64,000 nt of DNA, taken from NCBI GenBank assembly GCA_937863685.1, contig CALMGM010000003.1, forward strand, positions 1-64,000, in the 5' to 3' direction. Of the stretch, positions 1 to 15,386 are shown piece by piece. The notes beneath the pieces were generated by a model. The model saw only the letters and a program-made list of their open reading frames with translations. It made no database searches and was not told the DNA's origin. This stretch comes from an uncultured bacterium. Lineage in GTDB: Bacteria > Edwardsbacteria > AC1 > EtOH8. Numbering within the stretch: the stretch's first letter is position 1; each line of letters starts with the position of its first letter. A program made the translations under genes and the position numbers.

Positions 1-53
1 GCGAGGGCGGCCGAACCGTGGGCGCCGGCACCGTCACCGAGATAGTGGAATAA
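1..53 (+). CDS. tuf: Elongation factor Tu, C-terminal end (partial)
   Basis: Only the last 16 codons are in the window. They read EGGRTVGAGTVTEIVE and then TAA, the usual C-terminus of bacterial EF-Tu, the GTPase that delivers aminoacyl-tRNA to the ribosome. The position directly before rpmG, tRNA-Trp, secE and nusG is the common bacterial order and supports the call. Confidence 0.93.
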   Translation, partial: EGGRTVGAGTVTEIVE

Positions 54-115
54 ATGTCGGAAAGACCGAAGAACAGGCAATCAGTTAATCGGAAATTAAA
101 AATCGGATAAATAAA

Positions 116-265
116 ATGCGAGAGATAATCACTTTGGCTTGCGTGGACTGCAAACGCAGGAATTACAACAACACCAAGAACAAGCGCAAGCATCCCGACC
201 GGGTGGAATACAAGAAGTACTGCCGGTTCTGCAAAAAACACACCGCCCACAAGGAAACCAGATAA
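116..265 (+). CDS. rpmG: 50S ribosomal protein L33
   Basis: A 49-residue protein starting [12 protein letters not shown]. It has two CxxC pairs (CVDC near residues 9-12 and CRFC near 37-40), the zinc-ribbon form of L33, and a basic middle with [10 protein letters not shown]33 is a small protein of the large ribosomal subunit near the E site. The gene lies between tuf and tRNA-Trp, as in many bacteria. Keeping the zinc ligands means this is the zinc-dependent paralogue type; no zinc-free copy is seen here. Confidence 0.95.
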   Translation: MREIITLACVDCKRRNYNNTKNKRKHPDRVEYKKYCRFCKKHTAHKETR

Positions 266-276
266 TCCACGGGCGA

Positions 277-352
277 AGGCCAGTAGCTCCAATGGTAGAG
301 CGCCGGTCTCCAAAACCGGATGCTGGGGGTTCAAGTCCCTCCTGGCCTGCCA
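277..352 (+). tRNA. tRNA-Trp (anticodon CCA)
   Basis: The 76 bases fold as a cloverleaf: acceptor arm AGGCCAG pairs with CTGGCCT, the anticodon stem CCGGT/ACCGG encloses loop CTCCAAA with CCA at 310-312, and the T arm contains GTTCAAG. The 3' CCA is encoded at 350-352. It sits in the common tuf-rpmG-trnW-secE-nusG arrangement. Confidence 0.95.
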
Positions 353-407
353 TACCGGTTGACGGATAAACCAAAGAGATCGGAACAAACGAAGGGAATA
401 CCAGATT

Positions 408-599
408 ATGTTCAATAAATTATGGCAGTTCGTCAGGGATGTCCGGGTAGAGTTCACCAAGGTCAGCTGGCCCAGCCGGGACGAGCTGGTGCAATCTACC
501 ATTGTAGTGGGGGTGGTATCGCTGGTGGTGGCCGCCTTCATCGGGGTCATCGACCGGCTGCTGTCGGTTGGAGTGACCTTCTTTCTGGGCCGCTTTTAA
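408..599 (+). CDS. secE: Preprotein translocase subunit SecE
   Basis: A 63-residue single-spanning SecE of the short bacterial type. The cytoplasmic amphipathic part contains the SecE signature VEFTKVSWPSRDEL (about residues 14-27). One membrane segment follows, roughly residues 31-60. SecE clamps SecY in the SecYEG protein-conducting channel. The stop codon overlaps the nusG start (TAATG at 597-601), so the two are translationally coupled. Confidence 0.93.
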   Translation: MFNKLWQFVRDVRVEFTKVSWPSRDELVQSTIVVGVVSLVVAAFIGVIDRLLSVGVTFFLGRF

Positions 600-1129
600 T
601 GACCATGCGCTGGTACGTCATACATACCTACGCCGGACATGAGAACCGGGTCAAACTGGCTCTGGAATCGACCGCTCTGCGCTACGGCCTGCAGGACAAG
701 ATCGGTCGGGTGCTGATACCCACCGAGGACGTTACCGAGATAAAAAAGGGCCGCCGCAAGACCAGCGCCAAACAGCTGTTTCCCAGCTACCTGATGGTGG
801 AGATGGACATGACCGACGAGGTCTGGAATGTGGTCTCCACCACGCCCGGCGTCACCAGTTTCCTAGGCACCAGGCGGAAACCCCAGCCCATGAGGGATTC
901 CGAGGCCCAGCGCCTGATATCCCGGATGGAGGGGGAGAAACGCCAGGGGCCGGTGGTGATACCATACCAGAAGGGCGAGACCATCAAGATCATCGATGGC
1001 CCCTTCGCCAATTTCACCGGGGTCATCGAGGAGATCGACAATGAGCACGGCAAGGTAAGGGTGATGGTGACCATCTTCGGACGGACCACCCCGGTGGAGC
1101 TAGATTTCATGCAGATAAACAGTCTGTGA
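599..1129 (+). CDS. nusG: Transcription termination/antitermination protein NusG
   Basis: A 176-residue NusG. The N-terminal NGN domain begins with [16 protein letters not shown] and contains [11 protein letters not shown] and the TPGVTSFLG segment. The C-terminal KOW domain carries [16 protein letters not shown]. NusG binds the RNA polymerase clamp and links it to Rho or ribosomal S10. The start at 599 overlaps the secE stop; an in-frame ATG at 605 (MRWYV) is an equally plausible start. The longer frame opening at 422 inside secE is only an upstream extension. Confidence 0.95.
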   Translation: MTMRWYVIHTYAGHENRVKLALESTALRYGLQDKIGRVLIPTEDVTEIKKGRRKTSAKQLFPSYLMVEMDMTDEVWNVVSTTPGVTSFLGTRRKPQPMRDSEAQRLISRMEGEKRQGPVVIPYQKGETIKIIDGPFANFTGVIEEIDNEHGKVRVMVTIFGRTTPVELDFMQINSL

Positions 1130-1160
1130 CAGAAAAAATAAACCAACCAAGAGAGAAGAT

Positions 1161-1586
1161 ATGGCAAAGATCGTTACCGCAATGGTGAAACTTCAGGTCC
1201 CGGCCGGACAGGCCAACCCGGCGCCCCCGGTGGGCCCGGCGCTGGGCCAGCACGGCGTCAATATCCCGGAATTCTGCAAGCAGTTTAACGCCAAGACCTC
1301 CGGGCAGGAAGGGCTGATCATCCCCTGCGTGATCACGGTATACAAGGACCGCAGTTTCTCCTTCATCACCAAGACCCCGCCGGCCGCCATCCTGCTGAAA
1401 AAGGCCGCCGGGCTGGCCAAGGGCTCTGGCATCCCCAACCGCAACAAGGTGGGCAAGGTCACCGAGGCCCAGGTCAAGGAGATCGCCACCAAGAAGATGG
1501 CCGACCTCAACGCCGCCAGCGTGGAAGCCGCCATGATGATGGTCAAGGGCACCGCCCGCAGCATGGGCATCGACATAGGCAATTAA
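1161..1586 (+). CDS. rplK: 50S ribosomal protein L11
   Basis: A 141-residue L11, full family length. It has the N-terminal [21 protein letters not shown] signature and the C-terminal rRNA-binding domain ending [13 protein letters not shown]11 binds the GTPase-associated centre of 23S rRNA and works with L10/L12 and translation factors. A GAGAGAAG Shine-Dalgarno lies just upstream. It is followed by an unusually long 107-bp spacer before rplA. Confidence 0.96.
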   Translation: MAKIVTAMVKLQVPAGQANPAPPVGPALGQHGVNIPEFCKQFNAKTSGQEGLIIPCVITVYKDRSFSFITKTPPAAILLKKAAGLAKGSGIPNRNKVGKVTEAQVKEIATKKMADLNAASVEAAMMMVKGTARSMGIDIGN

Positions 1587-1693
1587 TAAACCGACTGAAT
1601 ATAAGTTAAAACACCAATCCCGCTGGGAGGAGTCAGGACACGAATGGGGCAGGGCCCTTGACCTGGCTTCGCTATTAACCAGGAAGGAGGAAG
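1587..1693 (+). promoter_or_regulatory. Structured rplK-rplA spacer, possible L1 control site
   Basis: This spacer is long for a ribosomal operon. AGTCAGG (about 1630-1636) can pair with CCTGGCT (about 1661-1667), with one G-U pair, and the enclosed segment contains a smaller GGGC/GCCC helix. It ends in a strong AGGAAGGAGG ribosome-binding site for rplA. L1 autoregulates its operon in other bacteria by binding an mRNA mimic of its rRNA site, so a control role is possible. No L1-site consensus could be verified by eye. Confidence 0.3.
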
Positions 1694-2395
1694 ATGAAGA
1701 GAGGGAAAAAGTACAACAACTCGATCAAGAAATTCGAAGTGGCCAAGGATTACACTCTGGCCGAAGCGGTGGAGATGGTCAAGCAGGCCGCCTTTGCCAA
1801 ATTCGACGAGACCATGGAGCTGTCGATGAAGACCGGGCTGGATCCCAAAAAGTCCGATCAGAACCTGAGGGGTACGGTACTGCTGCCTCACGGCACCGGT
1901 AAAAAGGTCCGGGTGCTGGTGTTCGCCAAGGGTGAAAAAGAGATCGAGGCCAGGGACGCCGGGGCCGATCATTTCGGGTCCGAAGAACTGATCAAGAAGA
2001 TATCCGAGGGTTGGACCGACTTCGATGTGGCCATCGCCACCCCGGACATGATGAGCCAGGTGGGCAAGCTGGGCAAGATCCTGGGGGTCCGCGGGCTGAT
2101 GCCCAATCCCAAGACCGGAACGGTGACCTTTGATGTGGCCAAGGCGGTCAAGGATTCCAAGGCCGGCAAGATAGAATACCGGCTGGACAAGCAGGGCAAC
2201 CTGCACCTGCCGGTAGGCAAGAAATCCTTTGAGGCCGACAAACTGGTGTCCAATGCCCGGGCGGTGATCAACGAAGTGGTAAGGGCCAAACCATCATCGG
2301 CCAAGGGGACCTACATCAAGAGTCTGTCGATATCGGCCACCATGAGCCCCGGGGTAAAAATAGCTCTGACCGAGCTGGCCAACCCAGGAAAGTGA
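1694..2395 (+). CDS. rplA: 50S ribosomal protein L1
   Basis: A 233-residue L1 of normal length. It begins [15 protein letters not shown] and contains the L1 segment [18 protein letters not shown] and the tail [14 protein letters not shown]1 forms the mobile stalk that helps release E-site tRNA, and in many bacteria also represses its own operon. It follows rplK and precedes rplJ by only 10 bases. Confidence 0.96.
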   Translation: MKRGKKYNNSIKKFEVAKDYTLAEAVEMVKQAAFAKFDETMELSMKTGLDPKKSDQNLRGTVLLPHGTGKKVRVLVFAKGEKEIEARDAGADHFGSEELIKKISEGWTDFDVAIATPDMMSQVGKLGKILGVRGLMPNPKTGTVTFDVAKAVKDSKAGKIEYRLDKQGNLHLPVGKKSFEADKLVSNARAVINEVVRAKPSSAKGTYIKSLSISATMSPGVKIALTELANPGK

Positions 2396-2405
2396 GGACG
2401 AAACG

Positions 2406-2927
2406 ATGATAAAGCAAGAAAAGGAAAAGATTGTACGGGACCTGACCGAGAAGATGAAGACCGCCAAGGGCATCTATCTTACGGATTTTACCGGATTGGA
2501 CGTGATTCGGGCCACTGAACTGCGCAAGAAGCTGAGGGAGGCCTCGGTGGAGTATCAGGTGGTCAAGAACACCCTGGCACAGTTGGCGGCCAAGAATGCC
2601 GGCATGGAGATGCTACTGGATTATCTGACCGGTCCCACCGGCCTGGCCTTCGGTATCAAGGATCCCATCATTCCGGCCAAGATACTGGTCGAGTTCGGCA
2701 AGGACGACAACAAACCTTCGGTGAAGGTGGGCATCGTCGAGGGCAAGGTGGTGGACGTCAAGCAGGTCAAGCAGCTGGCCCTGCTGCCCAGCCGCGAGGT
2801 GTTGCTGTCGCAGGTGCTGTCGGCCATGCAGGCCCCGATATCCGGGCTGGTGGGGGCCCTGGGCGGGATCATCCAGAAATTCGTGGGCACGGTGGATGCC
2901 ATAGCCAAGCAGAGGGAAACCAAATAA
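2406..2927 (+). CDS. rplJ: 50S ribosomal protein L10
   Basis: A 173-residue L10. The N-terminal globular domain contains IYLTDFTGLDVIRATELRK, and the C-terminal helix binds L7/L12 dimers. L10 is the base of the ribosomal stalk. The 10-base spacer after rplA leaves no room for the long L10 leader found upstream of rplJ in many bacteria, so any L10-L12 autoregulation here must use another site. Confidence 0.95.
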   Translation: MIKQEKEKIVRDLTEKMKTAKGIYLTDFTGLDVIRATELRKKLREASVEYQVVKNTLAQLAAKNAGMEMLLDYLTGPTGLAFGIKDPIIPAKILVEFGKDDNKPSVKVGIVEGKVVDVKQVKQLALLPSREVLLSQVLSAMQAPISGLVGALGGIIQKFVGTVDAIAKQRETK

Positions 2928-2986
2928 CAGTTTAAAAAGATAAACGAAAATAAAAAACAATCAGGAATAAAAAGGAGCAATTCAAA

Positions 2987-3364
2987 ATGTCGGACAAGAA
3001 ACAAACCATTATGGAAGCCATCGAATCCATGACCGTGCTGGAACTGTCAGAACTGGTCAAAGCTTTGGAAGAGAAATTCGACGTCAAGGCAGCCGCTCCC
3101 ATGGCCGCCATGGCCGCCATGCCCGGCGGCGCCGCCGCTCCGGCCGAGGAGAAGACCAGCTTTGACGTGATCCTGGTCTCCGGCGGCGACAAAAAGATCC
3201 AGGTGATCAAGGAAGTCCGGGGCATCACCAGCCTAGGCCTGAAGGAGGCCAAGGACCTGGTGGAGGGCGCTCCCAAGCCGGTCAAAGAAGGCGTGAACAA
3301 GGATGAGGCCCAGAAGATCAAAGCCACTCTGGAGGGAGCCGGGGCCACCGTAGAGCTGAAGTAA
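2987..3364 (+). CDS. rplL: 50S ribosomal protein L7/L12
   Basis: A 125-residue L7/L12. It has an N-terminal dimerisation helix ([19 protein letters not shown]), an Ala/Met/Pro-rich hinge around residues 36-55, and a C-terminal factor-binding domain with [20 protein letters not shown] and the tail GATVELK. It recruits translation GTPases. An AAAAGGAG ribosome-binding site precedes it, which suits a protein needed in several copies per ribosome. Confidence 0.96.
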   Translation: MSDKKQTIMEAIESMTVLELSELVKALEEKFDVKAAAPMAAMAAMPGGAAAPAEEKTSFDVILVSGGDKKIQVIKEVRGITSLGLKEAKDLVEGAPKPVKEGVNKDEAQKIKATLEGAGATVELK

Positions 3365-3400
3365 GACCAGATATTTTCCGATCGACATATAAACGGGCGA

Positions 3401-3498
3401 CCGGGGACAGTGGTTGTCCCCGGCCTTCTGTTCCCAATGCGTTTGATGGGGCCGTTCCCGGATGTGGTGCCGGGGGATTAAGCGGTTTCATCAAACGC
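3401..3498 (+). promoter_or_regulatory. rplL-rpoB intergenic hairpins, likely attenuator or processing site
   Basis: The 237-bp spacer holds two RNA hairpins. The first has a perfect 9-bp stem (CCGGGGACA at 3401-3409 with TGTCCCCGG at 3415-3423) and lacks a proper U tract. The second has a 10-bp closing stem (GCGTTTGATG at 3439-3448 with CATCAAACGC at 3489-3498), an inner CCCGG/CCGGG helix, and is followed by TGCTTTT. In E. coli the same spacer holds an attenuator and an RNase III site that lower rpoBC expression relative to rplJL; a similar role is inferred. Confidence 0.5.
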
Positions 3499-3601
3499 TG
3501 CTTTTAGAGGCCATCCCCCGTCAATTATTTTTAAGCGCCGGAGGAATTTTCCGCCGGTCAGCCCGACAATCAGTCCGTTAAGCCGAATAAGGAGCACCAC
3601 C

Positions 3602-7366
<3,765 letters not shown>

Positions 7367-7369
7367 GCC

Positions 7370-11464
<4,095 letters not shown>

Positions 11465-11472
11465 GATACTGC

Positions 11473-11510
11473 AAAGAAGGCCGGCTTCATGCCGGCCTTC
11501 TTTATTCTTT
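11473..11510 (+). terminator. Intrinsic terminator after rpoC
   Basis: A perfect 13-bp stem (AAAGAAGGCCGGC with GCCGGCCTTCTTT) encloses the loop TTCAT and is followed by a T-rich run. It lies 9 bases after the rpoC stop and ends the long operon. Confidence 0.92.
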
Positions 11511-11610
11511 ATATAACTTTTTGAACTGCCTAGGCGCGAAGATCGCCAAGGATTTTGTGAGATAAAATTATGCGATCACTGTGACGAGTATCCACCAAGA
11601 ATACACCAAA

Positions 11611-11638
11611 TTGCCAATATTTTAAAACAGAGTACAAT
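11611..11638 (+). promoter_or_regulatory. Predicted sigma-70-type promoter of rlmI
   Basis: TTGCCA (11611-11616) is separated by 16 bases from TACAAT (11633-11638). The ATG of rlmI begins only 6 bases after the -10 box, and no Shine-Dalgarno lies between. Transcription would therefore begin at or next to the start codon, giving a leaderless mRNA. Confidence 0.5.
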
Positions 11639-11644
11639 TCGATC

Positions 11645-12817
11645 ATGAAAACAATATTACTCAGAAAAAATCAGGAACGGCGGATCAAGGCCGGGCATCC
11701 CTGGGTGTTCTCCAACGAGATCTGGAAACTGCCGGAGAGGCTGTATCCCGGCGAGGACGTCCAGGTGTCGGACTCCCGGGGCCATTTGATCGGCAGCGGC
11801 TTCTACAACCCCCATTCGCTGATCTCGGTCCGGATCTACTCCCGGGAGCGGCGGGAATTCGACCGGGAGCTCATCAATGAACGGCTGAAGCAGGCCGGTG
11901 ACCTGCGGCAGAGATTCTATCCCGGGTCCAAATTCTACCGGCTGTGCTACGGCGAGTCTGACGGGCTGCCGGGGCTGATAATCGACCGCTACGACCGGCA
12001 GCTGGTGCTGGAGATCATGTCGCTGGGGACCGACTGCCGCAGGGAGTTCGTGGTGGAATCGCTCAAAGAAATGTTCGATCCGGAATGCATCTACGAGCGG
12101 AGCGACAGCTATTCCCGCAAGCTGGAGGGCCTGACCCCGGCCATCGGCGAGCTGCACGGCCGGCTGAGGCCGGAGGTCACCATCGAGGAGAACGGCCTGA
12201 AATTCTCGGCCGACCTGATGCACGGCCAGAAGACCGGCTGGTTCTTCGACCAGCGGGACAACCGGGCGGCCCTGCATTCCTACGTCAAGGGCCGGACGGT
12301 GTTGGACTGCTTCTGCCACACCGGGGGTTTTGCCGTCAACGCTGCCGCCGGCGGGGCTTCCGAGGTCACCGGGATGGACATTTCGGAATCGGCCATCGAA
12401 ATGGCTTCAAAGAACGCAACCCTCAACGGCCTGCAGAAAACCTGCCGCTTCCGCAAGGCCGATGTGATGCAGGAATTGAAGATCATGTCCGAATCCGACG
12501 TCAAGTATGACCTGGTGATCCTGGATCCTCCGGCTTTCGCCAAGAACAAGAAATCAGTGGAGCCGGCCCTGAAGGGCTACAAGGAGATAAACCTCAGGGC
12601 CATGAAGCTTCTGCCGCGGGGCGGGATCCTGGTTTCCTGCTCCTGTTCCTATCACATCGAGGAGGAACAGTTCCGGGTGATGCTGGTGGACGCCGCCCGG
12701 GACGCCGGCCGGACCATCAAGCTTCTGGAGTTCCGGCACCAGGCCAAGGATCATCCGGTGCTGCTGGCCAGCAAGGAGACACAGTATCTCAAGTGCGCCT
12801 TCATGGCCATAGAATGA
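11645..12817 (+). CDS. rlmI: 23S rRNA m5C methyltransferase, RlmI-like
   Basis: A 390-residue class I SAM-dependent RNA methyltransferase of the RlmI/YccW family, which methylates C1962 of 23S rRNA in E. coli. The N-terminus is a PUA domain (KNQERRIKAGHPWVFSNEI and GSGFYNPHSLISVRIYSR). The SAM loop VLDCFCHTGGFAVNAAAGG is at about residues 219-237. Motif IV is DPPAFAK near residue 294, and the Cys-rich SCSCSYH lies near 331. It is a single-gene unit with its own promoter. The exact target base is inferred from the family. Confidence 0.88.
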   Translation: MKTILLRKNQERRIKAGHPWVFSNEIWKLPERLYPGEDVQVSDSRGHLIGSGFYNPHSLISVRIYSRERREFDRELINERLKQAGDLRQRFYPGSKFYRLCYGESDGLPGLIIDRYDRQLVLEIMSLGTDCRREFVVESLKEMFDPECIYERSDSYSRKLEGLTPAIGELHGRLRPEVTIEENGLKFSADLMHGQKTGWFFDQRDNRAALHSYVKGRTVLDCFCHTGGFAVNAAAGGASEVTGMDISESAIEMASKNATLNGLQKTCRFRKADVMQELKIMSESDVKYDLVILDPPAFAKNKKSVEPALKGYKEINLRAMKLLPRGGILVSCSCSYHIEEEQFRVMLVDAARDAGRTIKLLEFRHQAKDHPVLLASKETQYLKCAFMAIE

Positions 12818-12831
12818 ACACCACCCCTTTA

Positions 12832-12857
12832 ATCCCCTCCTTGATCAAGGAGGGGAT
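12832..12857. repeat. Palindromic repeat, CCCTCC...GGAGGG family
   Basis: A perfect 26-base palindrome centred on TTGATCAA, with CCCCTCC and GGAGGGG arms. Related GC-rich palindromes with the same arm composition occur at 22863, 40614, 49839 and 54838. It could act as a bidirectional hairpin after rlmI, though it has no U tract. Confidence 0.7.
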
Positions 12858-12997
12858 AGGTGAGGTCAAAAGCTTAAAGCGATCAGCAATACAAAAATGG
12901 CATTAAACTCATCTTATCTTTAATAATAGGAAACGAAGTTATTCTCACTCGAATAAAATCCCGCTGGCATTCACCCGGAGGATACCGCGAGGTCCTG

Positions 12998-14368
12998 GTG
13001 ATGGCTCTGCCGCTGATCATGAGCACCGCCTCGTGGTCGGTCCAGCATTTTGTGGACCGAATGTTCCTGACCTGGTATTCCCCGGAGGCCATCGCGGCGG
13101 CCATGCCGGCCGGCATGCTGAACTTCGCCCTGATGTGCATCTTCCTGGGCACCGCCGGGTATGTCAGCACTTTCGTGGCCCAATATTACGGGGCCAAACA
13201 GGAAAAACAGATCGGTCCCATGATCTGGCAGGGGATCTACATCGCCACCATCGGAGGTTTGCTTACCCTGCTGCTGATACCCTGGGCCGGCGACATCTTC
13301 CGGTGGGTGGGGCACGAGCCGCTGGTGCAGAAGAACGAGGCGGTATATTTCGCCATCCTTTGCGCCGGGGCCCTGCCGGCCCTGGCGGCCTCGGCCCTGT
13401 CAGGCTTCTATTCCGGCCTGGGGAAGACCGTGCCGGTGATGTGGATCAACATTGCCGCCACCGCCATCAACATCATTTTCGATTACCTGATGATCTTCGG
13501 CCACGGCGGATTCCCCGAGATGGGCATGGCCGGGGCGGCCTGGGCCACGGTGTTTTCGGCGGTGTTCTCGGTGGCGGCCTATGCAGTGCTGATCTTCCGG
13601 CCCAAGTATAACCGGATCTACAACACTCTGGGCGGATGGAGGTTCGACAAAACCCGGTTCGTATCCCTGCTGAAATTCGGGTTTCCCAACGGCATCCAGT
13701 TCTTCGTGGACATGGCCGGTTTCACCTTCTTCATCCTTTTAGTGGGCCGGCTGGGCAGCGACAATCTGGCGGCCTCCAATATCGCCTTCAACGTAAACAC
13801 CCTGGCCTTCATGCCCATGATCGGGTTCGGGATCGCCACCTCGGTGCTGGTGGGGCAATACCTGGGCGGGGAAGACCCCAAAACCGCCAGCCGCAGCGTC
13901 TACTCGGCCTTTCACCTGACCTTCATCTACATGACGGCGGTGGCCCTGCTGTATTTCTTCTGGCCCAACCTGTTCCTGATGCCGTTCGCCGCAAAATCAG
14001 ACCCCGCCCGCTTTGAATCTATCAGCCGGATTACTGTGATCCTGCTGCGGTTCGTGGCCATCTATTCGCTGTTCGACGGGTTCAACATCATCTTCTCCTC
14101 GGCCATCAAGGGGGCCGGCGACACCAAGTACGTGATGTACATGGTGCTGGCACTTTCCCTGGGATTGTTGTCGGTTCCCAGCTATCTGGCCATAGTGGTG
14201 ATGAAGGCCGGGATCTACCTTTCCTGGACCATAGCTTCGGTCTATGTGGTGGCTCTGGGGCTGGCCTTTTATTTCAGATTTCTGGGCGGCAAGTGGAAGG
14301 GCATGCGGGTGATCGAGCCGGCGGCCCCGGCGCTGGTAATGCATCCGGAGACGCCGGCGGTGGAGTGA
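12998..14368 (+). CDS. MATE family multidrug/cation antiporter
   Basis: A polytopic membrane protein of the MATE family (Na+ or H+ driven exporters). It has about 12 hydrophobic helices and MATE-like segments such as TASWSVQHFVDRMFLTWYSPE and GIATSVLVGQYLGGEDP. The marked start (GTG at 12998, then ATG) gives 456 residues but lacks the usual short cytoplasmic N-terminus. The frame stays open upstream to 12878 and encodes a family-like stretch, HSPGGYREVL, directly before the marked start, yet it contains no ATG, GTG or TTG. The true start is therefore uncertain: a rare start codon or an upstream frameshift. Confidence 0.85.
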   Translation: MMALPLIMSTASWSVQHFVDRMFLTWYSPEAIAAAMPAGMLNFALMCIFLGTAGYVSTFVAQYYGAKQEKQIGPMIWQGIYIATIGGLLTLLLIPWAGDIFRWVGHEPLVQKNEAVYFAILCAGALPALAASALSGFYSGLGKTVPVMWINIAATAINIIFDYLMIFGHGGFPEMGMAGAAWATVFSAVFSVAAYAVLIFRPKYNRIYNTLGGWRFDKTRFVSLLKFGFPNGIQFFVDMAGFTFFILLVGRLGSDNLAASNIAFNVNTLAFMPMIGFGIATSVLVGQYLGGEDPKTASRSVYSAFHLTFIYMTAVALLYFFWPNLFLMPFAAKSDPARFESISRITVILLRFVAIYSLFDGFNIIFSSAIKGAGDTKYVMYMVLALSLGLLSVPSYLAIVVMKAGIYLSWTIASVYVVALGLAFYFRFLGGKWKGMRVIEPAAPALVMHPETPAVE

Positions 14369-14414
14369 TACGCATATCTGTAATATTTGGAAATCTAATA
14401 CCGCTGATCGTTAT

Positions 14415-14449
14415 AAAGAGGCTGCAGTAAGCAGCCTCTTTATTATAAT
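14415..14449 (+). terminator. Intrinsic terminator after the MATE gene
   Basis: An 11-bp stem (AAAGAGGCTGC with GCAGCCTCTTT) encloses AGTAA, followed by TATTATAATT. It separates the MATE gene from the etf operon, whose -35 box begins immediately after. Confidence 0.85.
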
Positions 14450-14477
14450 TGACACCCCAAAATATTTATGATAAAAT
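14449..14477 (+). promoter_or_regulatory. Predicted promoter of the etf-oad operon
   Basis: A consensus TTGACA (14449-14454) is followed after exactly 17 bases by TAAAAT (14472-14477). The etfB start codon lies 52 bases after the -10 box. The same TTGACW-N17-TAAAAT layout occurs before argF and the SRP RNA, which raises confidence in all three. Confidence 0.7.
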
Positions 14478-14529
14478 TAACATCTGCCCTAGAAATAATA
14501 ATTTATAACTCGCTGGATAATAAAAGATT

Positions 14530-15315
14530 ATGAACATCGTCGTATGCATCAAACAGGTGCCGGACACCACCGATGTCCGGATAGATCCTGCCACCAACAC
14601 CCTGATCCGCGAAGGGGTGCCCTCCATCATCAATCCCTTCGACATGTATGCCATCGAAGAGGCCCTGAGGCTGAGGGAGAAATTGGGCGGCAAGGTCACC
14701 GTCATCTCCATGGGGCCGCCCCAGGTGACGGAGGCCCTGAAAGAAGCCATCTCCATGGGGGTGGATGACGCCATCCTGCTCTCCGACCGGGCCTTTGCCG
14801 GGGCCGACACCTGGGCCACCTCGTACACCCTGTCCATGGGGATCAGGAAAATGGGCGGGGCCGATGTCATCCTGTGCGGCAAGCAGGCCATTGACGGCGA
14901 TACCGCCCAGGTGGGCCCGGGGGTGGCCGAATTTCTGGATATCCCGCAGGTGACCTACGTCAAGAAGATCGAGCAGATCGACGATAAGAAGGCCAAGGTG
15001 TGGCGGATGACCGAGGAGGGCTACGAGGTGGTGGACACCTCCCTGCCGGCCATGTTCACCGTGGTCAAGGAGATCAACGAGCCGCGGCTGCCGTCCCTGA
15101 AGGGCAAGATGAAGGCCAAGTCCTTCCAGCCCACCATCTGGAAGGCCGCCGATATCGCGGCCGACGAGAAGAACATCGGGCTGAACGGCTCGCCCACCAA
15201 CGTGGTCAAGATATTCACTCCTCCGGTGCGCTCCGGCGGGATCATCCTGCAGGGCGACATAAACGAAGCGGTGGCCACCGTGGTGGAAGGGTTGAAAGAG
15301 CGACAGATAATTTAA
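14530..15315 (+). CDS. etfB: Electron transfer flavoprotein subunit beta
   Basis: A 261-residue EtfB. It begins MNIVVCIKQVPDTTDVRID and carries the beta-subunit signature near residues 116-138 (ILCGKQAIDGDTAQVGPGVAEF). With EtfA it forms the FAD-containing ETF heterodimer that passes electrons between dehydrogenases and carriers. It is first in an operon with etfA and the oad genes. No acyl-CoA or lactate dehydrogenase lies nearby, so its redox partner is unknown. Whether it bifurcates electrons cannot be decided from the beta subunit alone. Confidence 0.93.
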   Translation: MNIVVCIKQVPDTTDVRIDPATNTLIREGVPSIINPFDMYAIEEALRLREKLGGKVTVISMGPPQVTEALKEAISMGVDDAILLSDRAFAGADTWATSYTLSMGIRKMGGADVILCGKQAIDGDTAQVGPGVAEFLDIPQVTYVKKIEQIDDKKAKVWRMTEEGYEVVDTSLPAMFTVVKEINEPRLPSLKGKMKAKSFQPTIWKAADIAADEKNIGLNGSPTNVVKIFTPPVRSGGIILQGDINEAVATVVEGLKERQII

Positions 15316-15386
15316 CAAGAATATAGAATATTGAAGCTAGAATTCAATATTCAAAATTCCATCTTCAGTATTCAATCAGGAGAATC
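15316..15386. repeat. AT-rich repeat between etfB and etfA
   Basis: The 70-bp spacer consists of repeated ATATTGAA / TTCAATATT words, largely self-complementary. Near-identical sequence recurs at 21699-21735 and, inverted, at 21983-22020. The last bases (CAGGAG) supply the etfA ribosome-binding site. Confidence 0.6.

Noticed and set aside
422-1129. Long frame starting inside secE and reading into nusG
   Set aside because: The first 59 codons are secE in another frame; NusG homology begins at MTMRWYV (599).
2396-2405. L10 leader RNA before rplJ
   Set aside because: Only 10 bases separate rplA and rplJ, so the structure cannot fit.
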